A stretch of DNA of 64,000 nt from Actinoplanes octamycinicus. Its GTDB lineage: Bacteria; Actinomycetota; Actinomycetes; Mycobacteriales; Micromonosporaceae. The notes beneath the pieces are model-generated. The model searched no databases, was not told the DNA's origin, and was given only the letters and a program-made list of their open reading frames with translations. The first letter of the stretch is position 1. Each line of letters begins with the position of its first letter. The stretch lies in NCBI RefSeq assembly GCF_014205225.1, contig NZ_JACHNB010000001.1, positions 5,437,501 to 5,501,500 of the forward strand, in the 5' to 3' direction. Both the position numbers and the translations under genes were made by a program. Below are positions 41,421-49,565 of this stretch, piece after piece.

Positions 41421-42269
41421 ATGCCGATCCTCAACCGCTTGGAAGAAGCCCGCGGGCTCGACGGTGTCAGCGATAAACTGCAGGCCGCGGTCACCGCCGC
41501 GGTCCGCCCGCAGCGGCTGCGCGATCTGCTGCACGGCACCTGGCTGGGCCACCCGCTGCACCCGGTGCTGGTGCAGGTCCCGGTCGGCGCCTTCGTATCC
41601 ACCGCGATCCTCGACCTGCTGCCCGGCGCCCGCAAGGCGGCCACCACGCTGCTCGCCACCGGCACCGCGGCCGCCGTCCCGGCGCTGGCCGCCGGCTGGG
41701 TGGACTGGTCGCAGCTGACCCCCGAGCGGCGCCGGGTCGGCCTGGTGCACGCCGGGGCGAACGCGGTGGCGCTCGGCCTCTACACGGCGTCGCTGCTGGC
41801 CCGGCTGAGCGGCCGGACCGCCCGCGGCAAGGCGCTCGGTTTCGCCGGCCTGACCGTGGCCGGCCTCGGCGCCTACCTGGGCGGGCACCTCGCCTACGCG
41901 CAGGCCGCCGGCACCAACCAGGCCGCCCCCGACCTGGCCCGGCTGCCCGCCGAGTGGACCGAGGTGTGCTCGCTGGCGTCGGTCCCGGAACGCCGGACCG
42001 TGGTGCGCCTGGTCGGCGACGTGCCGGTGCTGATCTACCGGATCGGTGACCGGGTCTCCGCGCTGGTCGAGCGCTGCGGTCACGAGACCGGCCCGCTGGG
42101 CGAGGGCGAGGTCACCGGCGAGGGCTGGAACGCCTGCGTGGTCTGCCCCTGGCACGGCAGCACGTTCCGGCTCAGCGACGGCGCCGTGGTGCACGGCCCG
42201 GCCGCCAACAACCAGCCGATGATCCCGGTCCGGGTGGTCGCCGGCCGGATCGAGATCCGGCAGCCCTGA
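41421..42269 (+). CDS. DUF2231 membrane protein fused to a Rieske [2Fe-2S] domain
   Basis: 282 aa from the ATG at 41421 (ggggaa upstream; ATG 41403 is an alternative). The N-terminal 175 residues carry four to five helices of the DUF2231 type: G-T-W-L-G-H-P-L-H-P-V-L-V-Q-V-P-V-G, D-L-L-P-G-A. The C-terminal 100 residues form a Rieske domain with R-C-G-H near 225 and C-P-W-H-G near 250, giving two Cys and two His ligands. It should be a membrane-anchored electron carrier on the cytosolic face. This fusion is common in actinomycetes; the electron partners are unknown. Confidence 0.9.
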   Translation: MPILNRLEEARGLDGVSDKLQAAVTAAVRPQRLRDLLHGTWLGHPLHPVLVQVPVGAFVSTAILDLLPGARKAATTLLATGTAAAVPALAAGWVDWSQLTPERRRVGLVHAGANAVALGLYTASLLARLSGRTARGKALGFAGLTVAGLGAYLGGHLAYAQAAGTNQAAPDLARLPAEWTEVCSLASVPERRTVVRLVGDVPVLIYRIGDRVSALVERCGHETGPLGEGEVTGEGWNACVVCPWHGSTFRLSDGAVVHGPAANNQPMIPVRVVAGRIEIRQP

Positions 42270-42291
42270 TCCATTCTTCCGAGGAGGTCTC

Positions 42292-42687
42292 ATGCCCGCG
42301 CGTGAGGACATGCCGTCCACGCTGAAGCGATCCCCCAAGAAGGCGCAGGACACCTACGCCAAGACCCACGACTCCGCGGTCGAGCAGTACGGCGAGGGCG
42401 AGCGGGCGCACCGCACCGCCTTCTCCGCGGTGAAACACTCGTTCGAGAAGGTCGGCGACCACTGGGAGCCGAAGGCCAAGAAGGGCCCGAGTGACGCCAA
42501 GGCCGCCGGCGGCCGCGACACCAAGGCGGCAACCGCTGGTGGCGTCGACGCGAACGCCAGCAAGGCGCACCTGATGGACATCGCGAAGCGGCTCGACATC
42601 AGCGGCCGCTCCCGGATGACCAAGGATCAACTGGTCGAGGCGATCCAGAAGGCGAACAACCGGGATACCCGGAAGGCGCGCGCCTGA
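42292..42687 (+). CDS. ChaB-family protein with C-terminal Rho-N/SAP-like domain
   Basis: 131 aa, ATG at 42292 after gaggaggtctc. Residues 1-60 match ChaB: M-P-S-T-L-K-R-S-P-K-K-A-Q-D-T-Y-A-K-T-H-D-S-A and R-A-H-R-T-A-F-S-A-V-K-H. A Lys/Ala-rich linker leads to residues 90-125, A-H-L-M-D-I-A-K-R-L-D-I-S-G-R-S-R-M-T-K, a Rho N-terminal/SAP-like helical motif that may bind nucleic acid. The role is unknown; ChaB proteins were named for a cation-transport regulator. It sits 22 bp after the Rieske gene and is likely co-transcribed. Confidence 0.88.
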   Translation: MPAREDMPSTLKRSPKKAQDTYAKTHDSAVEQYGEGERAHRTAFSAVKHSFEKVGDHWEPKAKKGPSDAKAAGGRDTKAATAGGVDANASKAHLMDIAKRLDISGRSRMTKDQLVEAIQKANNRDTRKARA

Positions 42688-42724
42688 TCGCGGTCCATCG
42701 CGCGCTGCGATAGCGTGGCGCGCG

Positions 42725-44560
42725 ATGGACGAGGTCGACAGTCAGTTCGAGGCGTTGCTCACCTACTTGAAGGAGGCGCGCGGCTTCGACTTCACCGGGT
42801 ACAAAAGGTCAAGCCTGATCCGGCGGGTCAACCGCCGGATGTCGCAGGTCCCGGTCAGTGGTTACGCGGAGTATCTGGACTATCTCCAGGTCCATCCGGA
42901 CGAGTTCACCGCGCTGTTCAACACCATCCTGATCAACGTGACCGGCTTCTTCCGCGACCCGGAGGCCTGGGACCAGCTGCGCACCGACGTGCTGATCCCG
43001 CTGGTCGCCGCGAAAGCGCCGGCCACCCCGATCCGGATCTGGAGCGCCGGCTGCGCCTCCGGTCAGGAGGCCTGCACGCTGGCCATCCTGCTGGCCGAGA
43101 TCCTCGGGCCGGAGGAGTTCCGGGCCCGGGTCAAGATCTACGCCACCGACGTGGACGAGGAGCAGCTCGCCGAGGCCCGGCACGCCAGCTACAGCCTGCG
43201 CGACGTGGCCGGCGTTCCGCCCGAGCTGCTGGAGCGCTACTTCGAGCCGGCCGGCAACCGGCACGTGTTCCGCAAGGACATGCGACGGTCGGTCATCTAC
43301 GGCCGCAACGACCTGGTGCAGGATGCCCCGATCTCCCGGGTCGACCTGCTCACCTGCCGGAACACGCTGATGTACTTCAACGCGGAGACCCAGGCCCGGA
43401 TCCTCGGCCGGTTCCACTTCGCCCTGGCCGACGGCGGGATCCTGTTCCTCGGCAGGGCCGAGATGCTGCTCAGCCACAGCAGCCTGTTCCTGCCCACCGA
43501 CCTGAAACGCCGGATCTTCCGGAAGGTGTCCCGCGGCCTGTCCCCGATCGGCCCGGTCCGCCCCGAGCAGTCCGCGCCGCCCCGGCAACCCGAGCCGACC
43601 GGGCTGGACCAGATTCGCAACGCCGCCCTGATGGCCGCCCCGGCCGCCCAGGTGGTGGTCAACGCGGACGGGCTGGTCGCGCTCAGCAACCGGCAGGCGG
43701 AGGCGCTGTTCGGCGTGTCACCGCGCGACGTCGGCCGGCCGTTCCGCGACCTGGACGTCTCCTACCGGCCGGTGGAGCTGCGCCGCTACATCGAGCAGGC
43801 GCAGGTGGAGCGGCGTGCGGTGCACGTCACCGACATCGAGTACACCCGCGGCACCGGCGCCACCGTGCACCTGGACATCCAGGTGAACCCGCTGGTCGAC
43901 GCGGACGCCGGCCTGCTCGGCGTAGGCCTGGTCTTCCACGACGTGACCGCGGCCAAGCAGCTGCGGACCGAGCTCGAGCACGCCAACCGGGAGCTGGAGG
44001 CGGCCTACGAGGAGTTGCAGTCGACCAACGAGGAGCTGGAGACCACCAACGAGGAGCTGCAGTCCACCGTCGAGGAGCTGGAGACCACCAACGAGGAGCT
44101 GCAGTCCACCAACGAGGAACTGGAGACGATGAACGAGGAGCTCCAGTCGACCAACGACGAGCTCCAGGGCATCAACGAGCAGCTCCAGCACAGCAGCGCC
44201 GAGCTGGACGGGGCGAACGCGTTCCTGGACGCGATCCTGTCCGGGTTGCGCGCCGGGATCGCCGTGGTGGACCGGGATCTGCGGGTCCGGGTGTGGAACC
44301 GGCAGGCCGAGGAACTGTGGGGGCTGCGCGCCTCCGAGGCGGTCGGCCAGCACCTGCTCAATCTGGACATCGGGCTGCCGGTGGACCGGGTCCGGCCGCT
44401 GGTCAAGCAGTCGCTGGCCGGGGAGACCGAGACCAAGGCGGTGGAGCTGGAGGCGGTCAACCGGCGCGGCCGGCCGATCACGGTGCGGGTCGCGTGCAGT
44501 CCGCTCCTCGATCGTTCGGGCGGTCCGGAGGGTGCCATCATCGTGATGGAGGCGGATTAG
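42725..44560 (+). CDS. CheR-type methyltransferase with PAS domains and coiled coil
   Basis: 611 aa. CheR N-terminal helices at 5-65, SAM-binding core at 75-275 with I-W-S-A-G-C-A-S-G-Q-E (106-116) and L-T-C-R-N-T-L-M-Y-F, a PAS domain at about 300-415, a coiled coil at about 418-490 made of alternating E-E-L-Q-S-T-N and E-E-L-E-T-T-N heptads, and a second PAS at 495-605. It resembles the CheR half of CheB-CheR-PAS hybrids, but CheB and any histidine kinase domain are absent. It would methylate glutamates on a receptor or signalling partner, gated by PAS sensing. No receptor gene adjoins. Confidence 0.92.
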   Translation: MDEVDSQFEALLTYLKEARGFDFTGYKRSSLIRRVNRRMSQVPVSGYAEYLDYLQVHPDEFTALFNTILINVTGFFRDPEAWDQLRTDVLIPLVAAKAPATPIRIWSAGCASGQEACTLAILLAEILGPEEFRARVKIYATDVDEEQLAEARHASYSLRDVAGVPPELLERYFEPAGNRHVFRKDMRRSVIYGRNDLVQDAPISRVDLLTCRNTLMYFNAETQARILGRFHFALADGGILFLGRAEMLLSHSSLFLPTDLKRRIFRKVSRGLSPIGPVRPEQSAPPRQPEPTGLDQIRNAALMAAPAAQVVVNADGLVALSNRQAEALFGVSPRDVGRPFRDLDVSYRPVELRRYIEQAQVERRAVHVTDIEYTRGTGATVHLDIQVNPLVDADAGLLGVGLVFHDVTAAKQLRTELEHANRELEAAYEELQSTNEELETTNEELQSTVEELETTNEELQSTNEELETMNEELQSTNDELQGINEQLQHSSAELDGANAFLDAILSGLRAGIAVVDRDLRVRVWNRQAEELWGLRASEAVGQHLLNLDIGLPVDRVRPLVKQSLAGETETKAVELEAVNRRGRPITVRVACSPLLDRSGGPEGAIIVMEAD

Positions 44561-44620
44561 TTTGACCGCCGCCTCGACGGGCATCCGGTGTTTCTTCGGA
44601 CGAAAGGCGGTCGGTCGAGC

Positions 44621-45340
44621 ATGACATCGCTGACCTGGACCACCACCGAGCGGGAGGGGTGTGCGATCGTCGGCGTCGACGGCCGGCTCGACCTCGCCGC
44701 TGCCCCCGGCCTGCGGACCGCCCTGTTGAAATGCCTCGCCGAGCAGCCGCGCGCGCTGCTCGTCGACCTGTCCCGGATGTCGCTCGGCGACGGCACCTCG
44801 CCGGCCGTGTTCACCGCGGTCACCCGGCTGGCCACCGACTGGCCGGGCACACCGGTGCTGCTCTGCGCGCCGCGGCCGGAGGTGGCGCTGCTGCTCGGCC
44901 GCGGCCGGTTCGGCTCGCTGCAGGTCCGGCCGGACGTCGACGGCGCGATCCTCGAGGTGCGGCGGAACGGCGCCGCCGCGCCGATGATCACCGATCAGCT
45001 GCTTCCGGCCGTGGGTGCCGCACGGCACGCACGGGACCTGGCCGCCGAGGCTTGCGTACGGTGGGGCGTCCCGCATCTCGTCGGCCCGGTCAGCGTGATC
45101 GCCACCGAGCTGGTGTCGAACGCCGTCGAGCACGCCGGCACGATGATCACCATCCAGTTCGTCCGCCGCGCCCGTTACCTGCACGTGGTGGTCCGGGACG
45201 GCTCGCCGGCCATCCCGGTGGCGGCCAGCGACGGCACCGACCGCGGTCGCGGGCTGCTGCTGGTGGAGAGCCTCGCGGTGCGCTGGGGCACGCTGCCGGC
45301 CCGGGACGGCAAGGTGGTCTGGGCCACCCTCGCGGCCTAG
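44621..45340 (+). CDS. STAS-HATPase_c fusion (anti-sigma-factor kinase type), paralogue 2
   Basis: 239 aa from the ATG at 44621 (an upstream GTG at 44588 is less likely). STAS-like domain 1-105: A-I-V-G-V-D-G-R-L-D-L-A-A-A-P and L-L-V-D-L-S-R-M-S-L-G-D-G-T-S. ATPase domain 120-238: E-A-C-V-R-W-G, I-A-T-E-L-V-S-N-A-V-E-H-A-G-T, G-R-G-L-L-L-V-E. Unlike the lone STAS protein, this STAS retains D-G-T-S, so autophosphorylation within the fusion is conceivable. Its stop overlaps that of the convergent sigma-STAS gene in a shared ctag. Confidence 0.86.
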   Translation: MTSLTWTTTEREGCAIVGVDGRLDLAAAPGLRTALLKCLAEQPRALLVDLSRMSLGDGTSPAVFTAVTRLATDWPGTPVLLCAPRPEVALLLGRGRFGSLQVRPDVDGAILEVRRNGAAAPMITDQLLPAVGAARHARDLAAEACVRWGVPHLVGPVSVIATELVSNAVEHAGTMITIQFVRRARYLHVVVRDGSPAIPVAASDGTDRGRGLLLVESLAVRWGTLPARDGKVVWATLAA

Positions 45341-46479
45341 GTCCGCTCGGTCACCGGCTCCGGCTGGTCGGCCAGCAGCTCGCGCAGGCCGGAGATGGCC
45401 AGCACCCGGGCCACGTAGGGCTGCACGCCGGTCAGCAGCACCCGCACGCCCCGGCCGCGGGCCACCTCGTGCACCGCGTTCAGCATGCCGATCCCGGCCG
45501 CGCTCAGCAGCGGCACCCCGGTCAGGTCGACGGTCAGCCGCCGGCCACGCCCGCAGGTGCTCGCCGCGCTCAGCAGCTCGCGGCGCACCTGGTTGGCGTT
45601 GTCCCGGTCGATCTCGCCGTGCACCGCGGCGCACACCCCGGCCGGGCCCGCGGTGACCAGCACCCGGTGCTCCGGGCCGCCCGCGCCGGACCACGGCGGC
45701 GTGGCGTCCGACAGCATCGCCTCGCGCAGCCAGGTCAGCGTGCGGCTGAGCAGCCGGGACACGTGCATCTGCGAGATGCCCAGCTCCTCGGCGATCTCCA
45801 CCTGGCTCAGGTTGCCCCAGAAACGCAGCGCCAGCAGCCGCCGCTCCCGAGGCGGCAGCTCGCAGACCAGCGACTCGATCGTGGTCCGGTCGTCGACCAG
45901 GTTCAGGTCGAAGTCCAGGGCGCCGACCATGTCGCCCAGCTCGGCGCCGTCCGGACTGTCCCCGATCGGCGCGTTCAGCGACTCGGTGTTGTGCGCCGCC
46001 GCCGACGTCTGGGTGCCGCGCACCTCCGCCTCGTCGACCCCCAGGCGCCCGGCCAGCTCGGCGATCGTCGGGGTGCGGGCCAGTTCGCTGGTCAGCGCGG
46101 CGCGGGCGTGCACGAACTCGAGCACCCGGTCCTGCTGGCCGCGGGGCACGTGGACGCCCCAGGTGTGGTCCCGGAAGTGCCGCTTGATCTCGCCGGTGAT
46201 GGTGAGGATCGCGTACGCGGTGAACGAGCCGCGCTCCGGGTCGAACCGGTCCATGGTTTTCACCAGTCCCAGCCGGGCGACTTGCTCCAGGTCCTCCGGT
46301 GGCTCGCCCCGGCCCCGGTAGCGGCGGGCCAGGCGGCCGGCGAACGGCAGCGCCTCCCGGACGAAGTCGTCGCGCAGGCGCTCCCGGGTGGGCCGGTCCG
46401 CCGAGGCGCAGGCATGCGCGTAGCGGGCGGCGAGCACGTCCAGGTCTTCCAGCGGTTCCAGCCGGTCGTTGTCCGGCAT
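45337..46479 (-). CDS. SigB/SigF-type sigma factor fused to a C-terminal STAS domain
   Basis: 380 aa from the ATG at 46479 (aagga 8 bp upstream; ATG 46488 also possible). Sigma region 2: R-R-Y-R-G-R-G-E-P-P-E-D-L-E-Q-V-A and D-R-F-D-P-E-R-G-S-F-T-A-Y-A. Region 3: R-T-P-T-I-A-E-L-A-G-R-L-G. Region 4: L-P-P-R-E-R-R-L-L-A-L-R-F-W and L-G-I-S-Q-M-H-V-S-R-L-L. SigF-type factors end there, but this one continues with a STAS domain (residues about 275-370; V-D-L-T-G-V-P-L-L-S-A-A-G-I-G). The phospho-Ser position is Ala. The fusion joins a sigma factor to an antagonist module. Confidence 0.92.
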   Translation of the reverse strand: MPDNDRLEPLEDLDVLAARYAHACASADRPTRERLRDDFVREALPFAGRLARRYRGRGEPPEDLEQVARLGLVKTMDRFDPERGSFTAYAILTITGEIKRHFRDHTWGVHVPRGQQDRVLEFVHARAALTSELARTPTIAELAGRLGVDEAEVRGTQTSAAAHNTESLNAPIGDSPDGAELGDMVGALDFDLNLVDDRTTIESLVCELPPRERRLLALRFWGNLSQVEIAEELGISQMHVSRLLSRTLTWLREAMLSDATPPWSGAGGPEHRVLVTAGPAGVCAAVHGEIDRDNANQVRRELLSAASTCGRGRRLTVDLTGVPLLSAAGIGMLNAVHEVARGRGVRVLLTGVQPYVARVLAISGLRELLADQPEPVTERT

Positions 46480-46694
46480 CGGCGCCATCCTTCTTCTCGA
46501 CGGGACCGGGTGGTTCGCATCCCATCACCTCTGCCCGGTCCGGCGCAGCGGCAAACCTCCGCAACCATCCCGGTTGCGTTCCGGTAGCGCGTGCCGCCAG
46601 GGCCGAAGCGCACCCCCGGCACTGCCCGAAGGGTCTGACAGCGCCGAGAGCCGGCGCTGTCGCATTTCCTGGGGGTATCGCCGCCTTGGCTCCG

Positions 46695-47987
46695 ATGTTC
46701 GCACCGTTGAAGGAGCGCAACTACCGGCTCTGGGCCGCCGCCGACCTGGTGTCGACGGCCGGCACCTGGATGCAGGTGCTCGGACTGAACTGGCTGATCC
46801 TGTCGGACACCGGCTCGGCCGCCACCATGGGCCTGGTCGTCATGCTCCAGGCGCTGCCGGTGCTGGTGCTCGGCACCTGGGGCGGCGCGCTCGCCGACCG
46901 GCTGCCGGCCCGCCCGCTGCTGATCGCCTCCCAGGCGATCCGCGCGCTGCTCGCCCTGGCCCTGGTCGCGCACGGCGGCCACGCGCTGATCTTCGCGGTG
47001 GCGCTGGCCTCCGGCGTGATCAGCTCGTTCGAGGGCCCGGCGCTCGGCCGGTTCGGCTCGGCGCTGGTCAAGCCGGAGGCGCTCGGCTCGGCCCTGGCGC
47101 TCGGCTCGGTGCTCAGCTCGGCCGGCCGGATCGGCGGCATGGCCCTCGGCGGCGTCCTGGTCGGCATCACCGGCCCGGCGGTGCTCTTCGCGATCAACGC
47201 GGTGTCCTACCTCGCGGTGATCGGCGCGCTCGCCGCGATGCGCACCGGCGAGATGCGCGACCTGCCGACCGCGGCGGCCGGGGAGCGCGGCGTGCTCGCC
47301 GGGCTGCGTTACATCACCCGCCAGCCGGTCGTGCTGATCGTCCTGGCGCTCTCCTTCGTGCTCGGCTCGCTGGGCCGCAACTACCAGGTCAGCATGGCCG
47401 CCATGACGGCCGGCCCGCTGCACAGCGGCTCCGGCGGGTACGGCCTGCTCTCCACCGTCTTCGCGGTCGGCGCGGTCCTCGGCGGCCTGCTGCTGGCCGG
47501 CACCGGCCGGTCCACGCTGCGCGTCCTGCTCGGCACCGGGGTGGCCATCAGCGCCCTGCAGATCTGCTCCGGCCTGGCCCCGAACCTGCTCACGTTCGCC
47601 GCGGTGATCCTGCCGATCGCGGCCGGCGCGGTGGTCTTCGACACCGTCGTCTCCACCCGCATCCAGCTGGACACCCGGGAGGACATGCGCGGCCGGGTGC
47701 TGGCCGCGGTCGGCATCGTGTCGTCGCTGTCCGGCATGGTCGGCGCCCCGGCGGTCGGCTGGCTCTGCGACACCATCGGCGCCCGCGGCGCCCTGCTCAC
47801 CGGCGGCGTGATCACCACGGTGGCGGCGGTGGCCGGCGCCCTCGCCATCGCCCGCGTCCAGGGCCGCAAGCTGCACCTCCCGCACCCGCACATGCCGCAC
47901 CTGCCGCAGCTCCCGCACCCGCACCTGCCGCAGTTGCCGCAGCTTCCGCATGCCGAGGCGCTTCGCCCCGCCGAGCAGATGGCCTGA
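46695..47987 (+). CDS. MFS transporter (EntS/DUF894-like) with His/Pro-rich C-terminus
   Basis: 430 aa from the ATG at 46695; a TTG at 46686 is better placed after ggggg and is possible. Twelve TM segments, starting L-K-E-R-N-Y-R-L-W-A-A-A-D-L-V-S, typical of the enterobactin-exporter-like MFS group, with D-R-L-P-A-R-P between helices 2 and 3. The last 38 residues repeat H-P-H, L-P-Q-L-P and P-H-L-P and hold seven His, so they could bind a metal. It exports a small molecule, perhaps a siderophore. It is divergent from the sigma-STAS gene. Confidence 0.9.
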   Translation: MFAPLKERNYRLWAAADLVSTAGTWMQVLGLNWLILSDTGSAATMGLVVMLQALPVLVLGTWGGALADRLPARPLLIASQAIRALLALALVAHGGHALIFAVALASGVISSFEGPALGRFGSALVKPEALGSALALGSVLSSAGRIGGMALGGVLVGITGPAVLFAINAVSYLAVIGALAAMRTGEMRDLPTAAAGERGVLAGLRYITRQPVVLIVLALSFVLGSLGRNYQVSMAAMTAGPLHSGSGGYGLLSTVFAVGAVLGGLLLAGTGRSTLRVLLGTGVAISALQICSGLAPNLLTFAAVILPIAAGAVVFDTVVSTRIQLDTREDMRGRVLAAVGIVSSLSGMVGAPAVGWLCDTIGARGALLTGGVITTVAAVAGALAIARVQGRKLHLPHPHMPHLPQLPHPHLPQLPQLPHAEALRPAEQMA

Positions 47988-48300
47988 CCCAGCCCAGTCC
48001 CATCATCTGCTGATCCACCCCGTTCCCTTCACCCGGAAGCCCGGCGCCGATCTGGTGCCGGGCTTCCGCGCGTTCTGGGCTTCCACGCGTCCCTGGCCTC
48101 GTCCTCGACCCGCCGCCCCCGTTGGGCGCCGCTTTTCGCCGCTTCTTTCTGTTACGCCGCTTTGCTCCTTCCGCGCCGGGTGCTACCTGCCGTGCCGCGC
48201 TCCACCTCCGTCTGGCGCCTGATCAGCGCGGGTCCCTCGGCCGGGCGAGCCGGTTCGGCCCCGGCGACTGAATCCGGCCAGAAGGGGTATGCGCCGCGCC
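47988..48300. other. intergenic region between MFS and GT2 genes
   Basis: 313 bp. It contains the terminator at 48035-48067, then a pyrimidine-rich stretch (48090-48200, cgctt/ctttct tracts). Nothing gene-like is visible. A purine run gaagggg (48281-48287) precedes the GT2 start. Confidence 0.5.
48035..48067 (+). terminator. hairpin terminator after the MFS gene
   Basis: ggaagcccggcgcc (48035-48048) pairs with ggtgccgggcttcc (48054-48067), 14 bp with one wobble and a 5-nt loop, 48 bp after the stop. Confidence 0.7.
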
Positions 48301-49272
48301 ATGTCCGTGATCAACAGGCCGGCAGCGCCGGTCGGCATCGAAACCGACGAGGTCACCGTGGTGGTGGCCACCCGCAACCGGCCCGACCGGCTGCGCCAGA
48401 CCGTCCCGCACCACCACGCCCCGACGATCATCGTCGACAACGCCTCCGACCAGCCGCTGCCCGGTGCCACCTTGGCGCGGGATGCCTTCGATGGGCCGCT
48501 GCCCGGCGTCGCCGTGGCGCGGGACGCCTTCGATGGGCCGGTGCCCGGCGTCGCCGTGGCGCGGGATGCCTTCGATCGGCCGGTGCCCGGCGTCGCCGTG
48601 GTGCGGCTGGCCGAGAACATCGGCGCGGCCGCCCGCAACGTCGGCGTGCGGCAGGCCAGCACGCCTTACGTGGCGTTCGCGGACGACGACTCGTACTGGG
48701 AACCGGGATCTCTCGCCCGAGCCGTGGAAATCTTCCGCAACCACCCGCGGGCCGCCCTGCTGACCGCCAAGGTGCTGGTCGGCCCGGAGGGCCGCCTCGA
48801 CCCGGTGTCCGCGTGCATGGCCGCCGCCCCGATCGGCACCCCGCCCGGTGCGGCCGGCCCGTCGGTCCTCGGCTTCCTCTCCTGCGCGGTGGTGGTCCGG
48901 CGAGACGCTTTCCTCGCGGCCGGCGGTTTCCAGCCCAAACTCTTCGTGTACGGCGAGGAGGCCCTGCTCGCGATGGACCTGGCCGCCGCCGGTCACCAGC
49001 TGTCCTACGTCCCGGAGCTGGTCGTCCGCCACTTCCCGGAACCGGCCGGCCGCGACAACCGGGCCCGCTCCCGCCGCGAGGCCCGCAACCGGGCCCTGAC
49101 CGCCCTGCTCCGCCGCCCGCCCACGGTCATCGCCCGCACCCTCGCCGAAGTGGCCCGCACCCAGCCGGCCGCCCTCACCGACCTCGCCCGCGACCTGCCC
49201 TGGGCCCTGCGTCACCGCCGCCCGCTGCCGGCCCCGCTGGAGGCCGCCCTCGGCATCCTGTCCCGCGGCTGA
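48301..49272 (+). CDS. GT2-family glycosyltransferase with a 14-residue internal tandem repeat
   Basis: 323 aa from the ATG at 48301 (ATG 48289 lies too close to gaagggg). GT-A fold: V-T-V-V-V-A-T-R-N-R-P-D-R-L, I-I-V-D-N-A-S-D, A-F-A-D-D-D-S-Y-W (DxD-type metal site), F-L-S-C-A-V-V-V-R-R, and G-E-E-A-L-L-A-M-D-L-A-A-A-G. Between the second strand and R-L-A-E-N-I-G, where the family has one short helix, three 14-residue units of the A-R-D-A-F-D-G-P-V-P-G-V-A-V type are inserted, encoded by near-identical 42-bp repeats. Donor and acceptor are unknown. Confidence 0.88.
   Translation: MSVINRPAAPVGIETDEVTVVVATRNRPDRLRQTVPHHHAPTIIVDNASDQPLPGATLARDAFDGPLPGVAVARDAFDGPVPGVAVARDAFDRPVPGVAVVRLAENIGAAARNVGVRQASTPYVAFADDDSYWEPGSLARAVEIFRNHPRAALLTAKVLVGPEGRLDPVSACMAAAPIGTPPGAAGPSVLGFLSCAVVVRRDAFLAAGGFQPKLFVYGEEALLAMDLAAAGHQLSYVPELVVRHFPEPAGRDNRARSRREARNRALTALLRRPPTVIARTLAEVARTQPAALTDLARDLPWALRHRRPLPAPLEAALGILSRG
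48472..48605 (+). repeat. 42-bp in-frame tandem repeat inside the GT2 gene
   Basis: Three copies of a unit containing gcgcgggatgccttcgatgg and ggtgcccggcgtcgccgtg, with a fourth partial copy merging into the conserved gene. Copies differ at only a few bases, so the expansion is recent. Confidence 0.9.
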
Positions 49273-49381
49273 GCCACTGCCCGGCACCGGACGATCGCGG
49301 GGCGCTGCAGCCCGCGCCTTTGTCTCGCACGCCGCGTCGGGCCGGTCCCGTCCGGTCCGAGTGCCGGTCGGTCCGTCCACT

Positions 49382-49478
49382 TCCCAGTCCCCGCCCACCC
49401 AGGGGGAGCCGCCCGAAGACAGTGTGACGCGGAAACGCGATCGCGCGCGGCGGGCCTGTGGACAACGCGCTGATGTGG
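49382..49478. repeat. dispersed DnaA-box repeat, copy B
   Basis: Matches 6592-6692: cagtccccgcccacccaggg, gcccgaagacagtgtgacgcg, and gcctgtggacaacgcgctga followed by tgtgga. A perfect DnaA box (tgtggacaa) is at 49457-49465; the second box of copy A has decayed here to tgtggatgg. Confidence 0.75.
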
Positions 49479-49519
49479 ATGGCGCACCGCTGAACCGGTG
49501 AATTGGGGGCGGTGCCGCG

Positions 49520-49565
49520 GAGGGGGGTGTCTCAGGAGCGCTGAGACACCCCTGGAAGCCAGCCG
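49520..49565. repeat. 53-bp dispersed palindrome, copy 6 (left arm truncated)
   Basis: aggggggtgtctcagg and gagacacccctggaagccagcc pair, but the ggctgg end of the left arm is missing. Its right arm runs directly into the 27-bp array. Confidence 0.7.

Noticed and set aside
43718..46720. 1000-codon reverse open frame across the CheR-PAS, STAS-ATPase and sigma-STAS genes
   Set aside because: Shadow frame; the real genes on both strands have complete domains and proper starts.
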